A stretch of 64,000 bases of DNA from Methylobacter luteus IMV-B-3098 (lineage in GTDB: Bacteria > Pseudomonadota > Gammaproteobacteria > Methylococcales > Methylomonadaceae), in the NCBI RefSeq assembly GCF_000427625.1, contig NZ_KE386569.1:869376-933375 (forward strand), in the 5' to 3' direction. Every line of letters starts with the position of its first letter. Position 1 is the first letter of the stretch. This document shows, piece after piece, positions 38,671-47,959 of the stretch. The notes under the pieces were generated by a model. The model was not told the origin of the DNA and did not search any database. It saw nothing but the letters and a program-made list of their open reading frames with translations. The position numbers and the translations under genes are program-made.

Positions 38671-39900
38671 TCATTCCTTAGTCGGGAAGCAATAACCCTT
38701 CGGCACGACGGTGACGCCGGATTCCGAAACAACGAAGCGAGTTGCATCGGCGCCGGAGTCAACACCAATCCGCTCGCCGGACGGAATCCGCACATTTTTG
38801 TCGACGATGCAGCGCATCAAGTGCGTACCGGCGCCGACATGCACCCCGTCAAACAGGATCGAATCCTCGACTACGGCATTTTCATGCACCTGGACTTGAG
38901 GGAACAGGATCGAATGTCTGACCGTACCGCCGGAGACAAGCGTCCCGCTGCCGAGCAGGGAATTGACCAGTTGCCCTTCGCATCCAAGAGGTCCCGGGGC
39001 CATGCGGGCGGGCGGGTTTTGTCCGTGGTAGGTGCGGATAGGCCAATCGGGCTGATACAGGTCCAGCGGCGGAACCGGCGCGAGCAGATCCATATTCGCC
39101 GCATAGTACGAATCTATCGTGCCGACATCGCGCCAGTACCGGTCCGGCGTGACGCGGCCGGTTTCGCCGCCGAACCGGTAAGCGTAAACGCAATGCGTCT
39201 TGATGAGACCTGGAATGATATCCTTGCCGAAATCATGGCTTGATGCAGCAAGAGCGTGGTCGGCATGCAATTCGCGGCAGAGCAGGTCCATGTTGAAAAT
39301 ATAGATCCCCATGGATGCCAGCGCATGATGAGGATCGTTCGGCAGGGGCTTGGGATTTTTCGGCTTCTCGTGGAACTCGCGAATTTGACTTGTGTCCTCC
39401 ACCGACATGATGCCGAAAGAGCAGGCGCTGGCAATCGGCACGGGCATGCAGGCAATCGTCAGCCCCGCGCCCTGGTCACGGTGAAACTGGAGCATTGCGG
39501 CATAATCCATCCGGTAGATGTGGTCTCCTGACAGAATCAGCACATAATCGGCATTGCTGCGCTCGAGCAGGTACAGATTCTGGCGGATGGCGTCGGCCGT
39601 CCCGGAATACCAGGATTCGCCGGTCCGCATCTGGGGCGGCACGGCCGTTATGAATTCGGAGAGTTCCGGGTTGAAGATGGCCCAGCCGTCGCGCAGATGT
39701 TTTTGCAGTGAATGCGATTTGTATTGAGTCAGCACCAGCACACGCCGCAATCCGGAGTGCAGACAGTTTGTCAGCGTGAAGTCGATGATCCGGTAATTGC
39801 CGCCGAATGGCACAGCCGGTTTGGCCCGATCGGATGTCAATGGATGCAGTCGCGAACCCATGCCGCCGGCCAGAATTATCGCCAGAGTTTTATCAAGCAT
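38671..39900 (-). CDS. glgC: Glucose-1-phosphate adenylyltransferase
   Basis: The 409-residue enzyme makes ADP-glucose from glucose 1-phosphate and ATP, the committed step of bacterial glycogen synthesis. Seen: LAIILAGGMGSRLHPLTSDRAKPAVPFGG (nucleotide-binding loop), WYSGTADAIRQNL, ILSGDHIYRMDY and FHEKPKNPKPLPN. The C-terminal left-handed helix domain includes NSLLGSGTLVSGGTVRHSIL. GAGGTGACGG supplies the ribosome site. No other glycogen gene is adjacent, and REP elements flank it on the downstream side. Confidence 0.95.
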   Translation of the reverse strand: MLDKTLAIILAGGMGSRLHPLTSDRAKPAVPFGGNYRIIDFTLTNCLHSGLRRVLVLTQYKSHSLQKHLRDGWAIFNPELSEFITAVPPQMRTGESWYSGTADAIRQNLYLLERSNADYVLILSGDHIYRMDYAAMLQFHRDQGAGLTIACMPVPIASACSFGIMSVEDTSQIREFHEKPKNPKPLPNDPHHALASMGIYIFNMDLLCRELHADHALAASSHDFGKDIIPGLIKTHCVYAYRFGGETGRVTPDRYWRDVGTIDSYYAANMDLLAPVPPLDLYQPDWPIRTYHGQNPPARMAPGPLGCEGQLVNSLLGSGTLVSGGTVRHSILFPQVQVHENAVVEDSILFDGVHVGAGTHLMRCIVDKNVRIPSGERIGVDSGADATRFVVSESGVTVVPKGYCFPTKE

Positions 39901-40454
39901 CCGTCACCTCGTCAATTTAACCGAAAAATATAAAACATCCCGTCTGGAGCGAGGCAACCCAATCGATGAGTTTTCTTGCATCGTGCGTCTCCGCATAGTT
40001 TTCTCTTCAACTCCTGCATTATTTTGACCAATGGGATCTATGTTTATCAACATGATATAAAATTTTCTCTATTTCCAGCGGGAAAGTCTTGAAATCTTGT
40101 GAGCCTTGATTTTTCTGTAACTGATGTTACTCAGTTAGTTGAATTTAGATCGGTTTAATTAAAGTGTCGCCGGCGCGACGGCTTGATGGAATCGGATTTC
40201 ACGAAAAACCTCCAACAGTCTGTGCAGGCCGGGTTGGAGTTTAAGCGGAAACCCGGCATGGGCAGCCGAAGCATCCGGCCAATCATGCGATTTTTAGTAT
40301 TATGACCGGAATTTGCGCGGCTTCCCGCAAGGTGACATCATCTTTGGCGAAGCAGAAGCGATGAACTGCCCGATACACGCTAAACGATAAATCAGATATT
40401 AATATGACTTATTGTGAAAAGAGCCCCTTCTGCGTAATCGCGGGAGACAACGGT
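39901..40454. other. Repeat-bearing intergenic region
   Basis: About 550 bp with no supported gene. It contains a CTGATGTTAC-headed segment from 40121 and a GCAG-headed REP at 40224-40257, both annotated separately, plus the presumed glgC promoter near 39905-40080. Confidence 0.5.
40121..40257. repeat. Composite repeat: CTGATGTTAC segment plus GCAG-headed REP
   Basis: CTGATGTTACTCAGTTA at 40121 opens a 60-bp segment related to 54724-54785. It is followed by GCAG (40224-40227) and the stem GCCGGGTT/AACCCGGC (40228-40235 and 40250-40257), the same stem family as the pair at 54858. Confidence 0.6.
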
Positions 40455-41651
40455 TTAATTTCGGGCATAGCCTTGATTGTGCGTCGCCAGATCCATCGTC
40501 TGTTCGATAAAACACCAGAAAGGCTTCTGCCGCAGGAAACCATGATTGGGTATGATGCGTTTGTCCACCTGAATCACCCAGTAAGGGTCTTGAGCGGACG
40601 AATTACCCTGATGTCGCAGCTGCAGACCGGCGGAAGCCGAACTTTCCGGGCCGGATGCACACGCCCTGCCGGCAGCAAATGCGTTATTTGACTCCAGCCG
40701 ATGAGTGATGAACCGTTTGAAATGACCGATGGCGGTGGTCCCCAACTCCCATTCGGAAACGCCCGCCAGCGTCGCATCCGGATTCAAATCTTGCCCTGGT
40801 TCGAACAGGGTCGGCACGACTCTGCTCCAGGAAAACGCGGTCTTGGTCATGGTGTCCGCCTCCGACGTAGCGATCAGCAACAGCGGATTGGACTGGTCCG
40901 CGAACGGGGATTCACGCTTATAGTTTTCCGCGACTGCACGAATCCCGCTAAAATGCCTGGCCTCGAACGCCGGATTGACCAGCACCACCAGATCGCCGAA
41001 GCCGGCCGGTTGAGCGCCGTCCGCGTGAGTCAGGCGCTCCAGCAAAACGCTTTGCAAGGCGTTGAATATCACCGTAGCGCCCAGACTATGGCCGATCGTC
41101 AATAAACGGTTGCGCAGGTCGGCATCGCTTTTCACCACGGTTTCGACCTGTAACAGAAAATTCAACAGTTGGTTGCGGCCTATGGTTTCGCTGACCGCTT
41201 TCCTGTCCCAGAACGTCAACAGTCTCAGCCAGGGCAGATCCAGTGTTTCGCCGCGCCAGCCGACGTAAATGCCCACCACCTGATATTGCGGATTACGCTG
41301 TTTGATATCCCGCAGACTTTCCCTGAAACGGCGGACATTGCTATCAGTGGCGCTGGCATTATGATGCCAGCCATGGGTATAGATCACCACGTATTGCGGC
41401 TGCCGTTCGTTCTTCAACCGTTTCAATAACGTGTCCGCCTGCCGCTGATCGTAAAACTGGCCGCGATCGTCGATCTCGACAAACCCCAGGATATAGTCGT
41501 CCTGACTGTCGACCACCAGATTGGCCGCGGCGCAATTTTCGCCCGGAACCGACAGGCAAGGCGCATCGCCAATCTCGGTCCGAAAATAGTCCTTGGGCAC
41601 GCAACCGGTGATTGGCAACAGCAACAGCAGCGCCAACAGCGATTTATTCAT
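40455..41651 (-). CDS. Lipoprotein alpha/beta-hydrolase
   Basis: The 398-residue protein has a lipobox (LLLLLPITGC, Cys17) and an alpha/beta-hydrolase-like core. Blocks are VVIYTHGWHHNAS, the nucleophile elbow GHSLG (187-191, Ser189) in LLTIGHSLGATVIFNAL, and LVVLVNPAFEA. It is probably an envelope-anchored esterase or lipase-like protein; the substrate is unknown. The C-terminal 40 residues (after CASGPESSA) look unstructured and may be a late extension. Confidence 0.75.
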   Translation of the reverse strand: MNKSLLALLLLLPITGCVPKDYFRTEIGDAPCLSVPGENCAAANLVVDSQDDYILGFVEIDDRGQFYDQRQADTLLKRLKNERQPQYVVIYTHGWHHNASATDSNVRRFRESLRDIKQRNPQYQVVGIYVGWRGETLDLPWLRLLTFWDRKAVSETIGRNQLLNFLLQVETVVKSDADLRNRLLTIGHSLGATVIFNALQSVLLERLTHADGAQPAGFGDLVVLVNPAFEARHFSGIRAVAENYKRESPFADQSNPLLLIATSEADTMTKTAFSWSRVVPTLFEPGQDLNPDATLAGVSEWELGTTAIGHFKRFITHRLESNNAFAAGRACASGPESSASAGLQLRHQGNSSAQDPYWVIQVDKRIIPNHGFLRQKPFWCFIEQTMDLATHNQGYARN

Positions 41652-42115
41652 GCAGGGTGATATTCCCGGGCGATAATCGAAGAACAGTTCGCCCTATTGA
41701 TAAACTTCTACACACAAAGGTCTCTCCGCCTGGTTTCTTCTCGACAACGCCAGACCGTTCGTCAAGGCAGATTCGTCATGGTTAAAGCTCAGCAGATTCC
41801 GTGCCGTCATTCAAATCGCCGCAATCGCGGATTTTTGCACTCGCCGTCCGCAACAACTGCGTCTAGCGCAACAGTATATCAGCAGATGCTGTTGCGCTGG
41901 CAACATCGATCACGTCCTGGCGGCGGCGCCGAGATGCTCCAAACCCGCATTTCGTCCGGCAAGCCAGCCGGCCTTCGCCCTGCCGAGGCGCGTGGCACGT
42001 GTCTTGCGGTGCAAGGGCTTCATTCATCAACTTTCAGCCGTTGCAAACCGGGCTTCGGTAAAAAGCGCCGAAATCGGCCTGCAACAGGAAGACAGAACAC
42101 TAAACAGGAGTTTAC
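41652..42115. other. Intergenic region without a supported gene
   Basis: About 460 bp between divergent genes. An open frame at 41697-42161 overlaps the next gene start and has no recognisable content. AACAGGAG at 42102-42109 is the ribosome site of the next gene. Confidence 0.4.
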
Positions 42116-43582
42116 ATGCACAGATCGCTACACACCGCCGCCGCTCTGGCTGCGGCATTGACTACCATCAGCTGCAGTTCGCTGCAACCTCATAGCCTGC
42201 AATTGGCGAGCCGTACCGCCGGCGTTGGCGACCTGAGAGCCATCGAGTTTTCAGGCACTGGCCGCTGGTATCAATTCGGCCAGGCCCCCAACCCGGATTT
42301 GCCATGGCCGCCATTCCACCTCAAAAACTACACGGCCGACATTAATTACGATACAGCCAGCGCCCGAGTGCAGATTTCCCGCAGCCAGGTCATCGAGCCT
42401 GGCCGCAATCGTCCGGTGCCGGTCGAGCAGAAAGTCGAACAATTCATCAGTGGCACGACGGCCTGGAATCTGGCCTCGTCCGCGGCCAATCCCGTGCCGA
42501 CCATTAGCGCCCAACCGGCGGCCGTCCATGAACGCAGCGCGGAAATCTGGGCCAGCCCGCAAGGATTCCTGAAGGCGGCGCTCGCTCATCAAGCCAGAAC
42601 GGAAGCGGTCGGCGGCGGCTCCGAAGTCTCGTTCACCCTGGGCGGCAAATACCGCTATGTAGGCACCCTGAACGCCAAAAACCAGCTGACCAGCGTAAAA
42701 ACCTGGATAGACAACCCGGTGCTGGGCGACACGCTGGTGGAAACCAGCTATAGCGATTACAAGGACTTCGGCGGTATCCAGTTCCCTGGCCATATCGTCC
42801 GCAATCAGGGCGGTTATCCGGTGCTGGACATCAATGTTTCAACCGTCAAAGCCAATCCTCAAGTGGACATAAGCGTGCCTCAGGAAGCCTCCAGGGCGCC
42901 ATCAGCCCGCGTCGCCGCCAATAAACTGGCCGATGGCGTTTATTATCTTACCGGCGGCACCCATCACAGTGTCGCGATCGAGCAGAAGGACCACATCGTC
43001 TTGGTCGAGGCTCCGCAAAACGAGGAACGCTCGCAAGCCGTCATTGCCAAACTGAAGGAAACCATCCCCGGCAAACCCATCAAATATCTGATCAATACGC
43101 ATGCCCACTTTGACCATGCCGGCGGCCTGCGCACATTTGTCGACGAAGGCGCCACCATCGTCACGCATCAGCCGAACCAGGCTTATTACCAGAAAATCTG
43201 GGTCAATCCGCACAGCATCAACCCCGACCGCCTGGCCAAATCAGGCAAGACAGCGAACTTTGAAAGCTTTAACGGCAAACATGTCCTGACAGACGGCAAA
43301 CGCGACATCGAGATTCATTCGCTCGCCGACAACAGCCACAATGATGCGTTTGTGCTGGTCTATCTGCCCGCCGAAAAAATCCTGATCGAAGCTGATGCTT
43401 ATACGCCTGCCGCAGCCAATGCGCCGGCACCGGCCGTGCCGAATCCGTATTCGGTGAATCTGTATGAAAGCATTCGAAAATTGAAGCTGGATGTCGACCA
43501 GATTGCAGCCTTGCATGGGCCGCGCGTAGCGACACTGGCCGACCTGCGCAGCGCTATCGGCATCAGCAGGGCTTCCAGATAA
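42116..43582 (+). CDS. Exported metallo-beta-lactamase-fold hydrolase
   Basis: The 488-residue protein has a hydrophobic leader (HTAALAAALTTISC, weak lipobox at Cys20). An N-terminal beta-rich region of about 260 residues precedes an MBL domain. The domain starts near GVYYLTGGTHHSVAIEQKDHIVLVEAP and has the dinuclear zinc motif HAHFDH (329-334) followed by AGGLRTF. EADAYTPAAANAP and ALHGPRVA may hold the remaining ligands. This resembles the SoxH/quinoprotein-relay-type MBL proteins. A hydrolase of unknown substrate is the safest call. Confidence 0.82.
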   Translation: MHRSLHTAAALAAALTTISCSSLQPHSLQLASRTAGVGDLRAIEFSGTGRWYQFGQAPNPDLPWPPFHLKNYTADINYDTASARVQISRSQVIEPGRNRPVPVEQKVEQFISGTTAWNLASSAANPVPTISAQPAAVHERSAEIWASPQGFLKAALAHQARTEAVGGGSEVSFTLGGKYRYVGTLNAKNQLTSVKTWIDNPVLGDTLVETSYSDYKDFGGIQFPGHIVRNQGGYPVLDINVSTVKANPQVDISVPQEASRAPSARVAANKLADGVYYLTGGTHHSVAIEQKDHIVLVEAPQNEERSQAVIAKLKETIPGKPIKYLINTHAHFDHAGGLRTFVDEGATIVTHQPNQAYYQKIWVNPHSINPDRLAKSGKTANFESFNGKHVLTDGKRDIEIHSLADNSHNDAFVLVYLPAEKILIEADAYTPAAANAPAPAVPNPYSVNLYESIRKLKLDVDQIAALHGPRVATLADLRSAIGISRASR

Positions 43583-43722
43583 GCCATCTAAAGATCGAGG
43601 CTAAAGGATGGAACCTTGGCCTTGATCCTCTTGCCGTGCATATGTGGGTTCTGTTGCGTTAGCTGAGAAGGCCCAGGTTCAGGTAGGGTGTCTCTCCGAC
43701 CAATAGACAGCAATGGTCGAAC

Positions 43723-43842
43723 ATGACCGGCTTCAAAGGCCATCGCGTCGAAAAAGCCATTATTCTGTTGGGTGTCTGTTGGCACCTGGCTTATCCGCTG
43801 AGCTACCGGAATCTGGAAGAATATTGTGCCTGTGGATTGTAA
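43723..43842 (+). pseudogene. IS6-like transposase N-terminal fragment
   Basis: Thirty-nine codons read MTGFKGHRVEKAIILLGVCW and then HLAYPLSYRNLEEYC before a stop. This matches the opening of IS6/IS26-type transposases (FKG-hairpin and LSYR-LEE). Nothing of the DDE core is found. Confidence 0.55.
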
Positions 43843-44054
43843 AAATCAGACGTAAATTTAGGCGCCCATTACGCCGGCCACCTGACTGAAAGACACGCCG
43901 GCCAAGCTGCCGGTCTGGCCGAACAGCCGCATTGATGAACTGCCGCCCCTATCACTGGAGTTCATTGAATCGCTAAAGCTGAAGTAGCGCCGGATGGTAG
44001 GACTGGACGCATGCATTACCGCTGCTTTTCGGTAGAAAACAGGCCAATCTAGGG

Positions 44055-44301
44055 CTGGCTAAAACCATTAAACGCATTTTTGATGATGAGAAAAGCCGGC
44101 CAGATTGACCCGGAATCACTCGACGACTCCAGGCAGAAGGTGTACCGGCTAGCCGGCATCGAGGGGCCAGAATCATGCGAAGCAACGGCTGGCGAGCCAA
44201 AGCGGCCAGGAAATGTTTGAGGTGTATTACCACCGCAAAAGGCTTCACTCCCAATTAGCTATCTCATTCCGGAAGCTTTTGAAACAAAAAAAGTCGCTTA
44301 G
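44055..44301 (+). pseudogene. IS3-family orfB remnant with internal deletion
   Basis: LAKTIKRIFDDEKSRP, PGITRRLQAEGVPASRH and RIMRSNGWRAKAARK match the HTH_21 part of an IS3 orfB. This is followed without the DDE core by VYYHRKRLHSQL and, one frame over, YLIPEAFETKKVA and a stop, the typical C-terminus. A stop, a frameshift and a roughly 150-codon deletion are visible. Confidence 0.7.
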
Positions 44302-44712
44302 TCGAGCGTCTATAAAATCCGGGTATCAGATAAGTGTTCTGACATCCGTAGCATAGGTGGGACGGCTGGATGTTTAGCATTAGATCTCCGCAACTGAACC
44401 AGTATGCAGATCTACTTAGGTGTTTGTACCAAGTTGTGATGTTGAGTAAAAACAAGGAATATGTTGAGCAACATTGAGGAGCAAGAACCATCTGGTAACG
44501 CGCTTAAGACGTTAAGCGTAAAGTGCTTCCTCGCATCCGTGTATTTCAGTACGCGATCTTTGGATTAAGCCAACTCGCTAAAAAATTATTTGAGTAGGCA
44601 ATTCTAAAAACAAGATTCAGTGTGACAACGCATGTCTTGAAAAAAATAGAGGGAACGAAAAGAAAAGTAATTGCGGTTTTAATCAATTTAAAATTTATAT
44701 AGATTTTATTTG
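44302..44712. other. Upstream region of the EPS locus
   Basis: About 410 bp with no gene. A segment at 44413-44463 (CTTAGGTGTTTGTACCA...) resembles 63187-63236 near gmhA. AT-rich sequence from 44580 on is a plausible promoter area for the EPS operon. Confidence 0.4.
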
Positions 44713-45945
44713 ATGGGCATTTTGAGCGATGGATCTATGCCGACTTCTATAAATGAGGATTTGGAAAGAGAAATTATTTATATATGTCGCCAAGACAGTA
44801 GCATGGGGATGAAAATGAAAAAAAGCGAAGATTTATTAGTAGAGTCAACGCCATTTCCCGACCCAATCGATAATCCGAGTCACTATCGGGATAATTTCGA
44901 AGAATTTTTTTATGATTCCGGCTTTATTGAGCAGCTGCGCTTTGAGAAGCTCCGGGCACAGCGGTCTAAATCCACGTTATCAATTATATTGTTGACTCTT
45001 GATAAAGAGATTGATGATAAACACATTAATATGAATAAGATTCTGGATATTGTTCGGTCAAAAACACGAAATACTGATATTTGTGGTTTTGTCAATCATA
45101 GAACTTTAGGCGTACTTCTCCCCGACACGAACGAGAAAGGAGCGAAGGAAATCTGTGACAAATTGCTTTATGAAAATAAGAATCCGCAATTCTCTTCCAC
45201 CATATCGACTTATCCTGACCACCTATTTGAAAGCCTCGCAAAAAATGGATGTATTTATTCAGATACTTTCCCTTTCGAGCTGGAAAAAGCAACCGGTGCT
45301 TTATGGTTTAAATTGTTATTGAAAAGAGGCATCGATATCGTAGGTTCGATTATCGGTATACTTATTTTTATGCCCGTCATGTTAATTACGGCATTGGCTA
45401 TCAAAGCAACGTCTCCGGGGCCTGTTATTTTCAAACAGGTGCGCTTGGGTAAACAGGGAACCCCTTTCACTTTTTACAAATTTCGATCCATGCATGTGAA
45501 TATGGATGATCAAATACACCGTGAATATATCCGGGACTTTATCAATGGTGATCGTGCAAAAGCCAATCAGGGAGATGTGGAAAAACCATTTTTTAAAATT
45601 AAATCCGATCCCAGGATAACCAGAATTGGAAAATTCATCCGGAAAACCAGTATTGATGAGCTGCCGCAGTTTTTTAATGTGTTAAAGGGTGACATGAGTC
45701 TGGTCGGACCGAGACCGCCTCTGGCCTACGAAGCCGAGAAATACCAGGCATGGCATCTGAGGCGAATATTAGAGATGAAGCCTGGGATCACCGGACTCTG
45801 GCAGGTGCAGGGACGAAGCAGAACAGAATGGGACGACGCAGTGAGGCTCGACATTCAGTATATTCGGAACTGGTCTTTAATACTTGATTTAAAGCTTTTA
45901 TTAAAAACGGTAAAGGTCGTCTTAAAGTGCGGAGGCGCCGTGTAA
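44713..45945 (+). CDS. Phosphoglycosyltransferase with degenerate GGDEF-like N-terminus
   Basis: The 410-residue protein has two parts. Residues about 70-155 (FIEQLRFEKLRAQRSKSTLSIILLTLD, RTLGVLLPDTNEKGAKEICDKLL) follow the secondary structure pattern of a GGDEF domain but lack the GGDEF motif. Residues about 199-405 are a bacterial sugar transferase domain with one membrane segment (206-230). Its blocks are SPGPVIFKQVRLGKQGTPFTFYKFRSM, RKTSIDELPQFFNVLKGDMSLVGPRPP and PGITGLWQVQGRS. It should transfer the first sugar phosphate to undecaprenyl phosphate. The ribosome site at 44713 is weak, and internal ATGs near 44803 are possible. Confidence 0.87.
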   Translation: MGILSDGSMPTSINEDLEREIIYICRQDSSMGMKMKKSEDLLVESTPFPDPIDNPSHYRDNFEEFFYDSGFIEQLRFEKLRAQRSKSTLSIILLTLDKEIDDKHINMNKILDIVRSKTRNTDICGFVNHRTLGVLLPDTNEKGAKEICDKLLYENKNPQFSSTISTYPDHLFESLAKNGCIYSDTFPFELEKATGALWFKLLLKRGIDIVGSIIGILIFMPVMLITALAIKATSPGPVIFKQVRLGKQGTPFTFYKFRSMHVNMDDQIHREYIRDFINGDRAKANQGDVEKPFFKIKSDPRITRIGKFIRKTSIDELPQFFNVLKGDMSLVGPRPPLAYEAEKYQAWHLRRILEMKPGITGLWQVQGRSRTEWDDAVRLDIQYIRNWSLILDLKLLLKTVKVVLKCGGAV

Positions 45946-46175
45946 TGCGCAAGGCATTTAATCGCCGATAAACTTGTTATGGCGCATTAGCTTCTTTGTA
46001 AGTGTGCATCGGCTAAATATTTAAGCATGGCCTGACTAATGGCTGTCTCGTTTTGAGTATTAAGTTGTACGGGGGCACGCGTGTGAAGGAACCGAACATT
46101 ATTAATACTTATTAAGGGTGTCATCCTTAAGTTGTTTTCAAGATAACAAGACAAGCTAACTTAGAGGAAAAAAGA

Positions 46176-46682
46176 ATGATCAAAGAGAATGTAATTTTAG
46201 GTGAAGGGGTTGCCATATACCATCCTGAACTCGTGAATCTCTACGGTTGCATTATTGGCGAAAATTCCAGAATCGGCACATTCGTTGAGATACAAAAAGG
46301 CGCTTCGGTGGGAGCTCGCTGCAAAATATCCAGCCACACTTTTATTTGCGAAGGCGTTGACATCGAGGATGGGGTCTTCGTAGGCCATGGTGTTATGTTC
46401 ACTAATGATATTTATCCGAAAGCCGTCAACCCCGAAGGCGATCTGCAAACAGAGGCGGATTGGCAAGTCGTTAAAACCCGCGTTAAGGCTCGCGCCTCTA
46501 TCGGCAGCAATGCGACCATCCTATGCGGCATCACTATCGGCGAGGGGGCTTTGATTGGGGCAGGCGCTGTGGTCACCCGCGATGTGCCCGATTATGCAAT
46601 CGTCGCCGGCGTTCCCGCGCGGGTTGTTGGAGACGTGCGCATGCGGGAGAAGGAGGCTGCAACAGTGACAAGTTTGGCCTAG
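46176..46682 (+). CDS. Hexapeptide N-acetyltransferase (WbpD-like)
   Basis: The 168-residue left-handed beta-helix enzyme shows repeated hexapeptides (IIGENSRIGTFVEIQKGASVGARCKISSH, ASIGSNATILCGITIGEGALIGAGAVVTRDVPDYAIVAGVPA). GHGVMFTNDIYPKAVN is typical of WbpD/WlbB-type enzymes, which acetylate the 3-amino group of UDP-GlcNAc3NA. The neighbouring WbpB- and WbpE-like genes supply its substrate in this model. AGAGGAAAAAAGA lies upstream of the ATG. Confidence 0.85.
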   Translation: MIKENVILGEGVAIYHPELVNLYGCIIGENSRIGTFVEIQKGASVGARCKISSHTFICEGVDIEDGVFVGHGVMFTNDIYPKAVNPEGDLQTEADWQVVKTRVKARASIGSNATILCGITIGEGALIGAGAVVTRDVPDYAIVAGVPARVVGDVRMREKEAATVTSLA

Positions 46683-46915
46683 GCCATTAACTATGGGGAT
46701 TAATGCAGGCCGCTGAACTATTGCTGCGCCTCGGCATAGATGAAATCGATGGCCTTTCTCCCCTGAGAAATCGAAATTGAAAATATAAGTTTGAGGCTGT
46801 TTACGGATCACCGCGTGTCCAGGATTTGATGATTTACTGGCGCTGTGCAAAGTGATCAACTTTTTAGCAATACCGAAAGCAATGCAGTTATTTCCATCTA
46901 ATAAGGAGAGCAGGC

Positions 46916-47959
46916 ATGTTTAAAATAGGTATTATTGGCTATGGGTACTGGGGCCCCAATCTGGTGCGAAATTTTGCCGAAACACCGGGACTTGAGGTGG
47001 CTGGCGTGGCAGACCTGGACCAGAAACGACTCGAGACCGTTCAGAAACGTTATCCGGGCGTGATAACCACAACGCGCTTTCAGGACCTGCTTGAGGATCC
47101 GTCCATCGATGCCATCGCGGTGGCGACCCCTGTCAGCACGCATTTCGAACTGGGGATGGCGGCTCTGAAGGCCGGCAAGCATCTATGGATAGAAAAGCCT
47201 ATGACCGAGACATCGTTGCAGGCTCACAAGCTGGTTGATGAAGCCGAAAAGCGGAAGCGTGTGTTGATCGTCGATCATACCTTCGTTTATACGGGAGCGG
47301 TACGTAAGATGGCGGAAATCATACAGGCGGAAGATCTTGGCAATGTTTATTACTACGACTCGATCCGCGTCAATCTCGGCTTGTTCCAGCGCGACGTTAG
47401 CGTGATTTCCGACCTGGCTGTGCATGACTTTTCCATTCTTGACTATCTGCTGGGCGAACAGCCGGTGGAAGTATCCGTCGCCGGGACTAATCATTTCCCC
47501 GGTACGCCCGAGAATCTGGCGTACATCTCACTATTTTACGATTCAGGCATGATCGCGCATTGCAACGTAAGCTGGCTGGCGCCGGTGAAGGTGCGTCAGA
47601 TCCTGGTAGGAGGCAGCAAGAAGATGATCACTTACGATGATCTGGAGCCGAGCGAAAAGATCAAAGTTTACGACAAGGGCGTCAGCTTCACCGATGACCC
47701 CCAAAAGATCTACCAAATGCGGGTCGGCTATCGCACCGGCGACATGTGGGCGCCGCAACTGGATACCACGGAGGCCTTGCGTATTGAGGGAGAGCATTTC
47801 GTCGATTGTATCGAAAACGGCAAAGCGCCGCTGACCGACGGTTCTCTGGGACTGCGTGTGGTGGAATTGATTGAGGCCGCGACCCGCTCGATGAATGAGC
47901 GTGGCCGATCCGTCAAGGTCAACGGAACGCGCATGTGGCAAGGGAGGGTAGTGGCATGA
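46916..47959 (+). CDS. Gfo/Idh/MocA sugar-nucleotide dehydrogenase (WbpB-like)
   Basis: The 347-residue NAD-dependent enzyme starts IGIIGYGYWGPNLVRNFAET (Rossmann loop) and carries WIEKPMTETSLQAHKLVDEA with the Glu-Lys-Pro motif. DLAVHDFSILDYLLGEQPVEV supplies the substrate-binding His. WbpB/WlbA oxidise C3 of UDP-GlcNAcA before amination. It overlaps the next gene by ATGA, so the 3-oxidation and the amination are coupled. AAGGAGAGC precedes the ATG. Confidence 0.88.
   Translation: MFKIGIIGYGYWGPNLVRNFAETPGLEVAGVADLDQKRLETVQKRYPGVITTTRFQDLLEDPSIDAIAVATPVSTHFELGMAALKAGKHLWIEKPMTETSLQAHKLVDEAEKRKRVLIVDHTFVYTGAVRKMAEIIQAEDLGNVYYYDSIRVNLGLFQRDVSVISDLAVHDFSILDYLLGEQPVEVSVAGTNHFPGTPENLAYISLFYDSGMIAHCNVSWLAPVKVRQILVGGSKKMITYDDLEPSEKIKVYDKGVSFTDDPQKIYQMRVGYRTGDMWAPQLDTTEALRIEGEHFVDCIENGKAPLTDGSLGLRVVELIEAATRSMNERGRSVKVNGTRMWQGRVVA

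Noticed and set aside
41697-42161. A 154-codon frame upstream of the MBL gene
   Set aside because: It overlaps the real gene start, and its Arg/Gln-rich content shows no family pattern.
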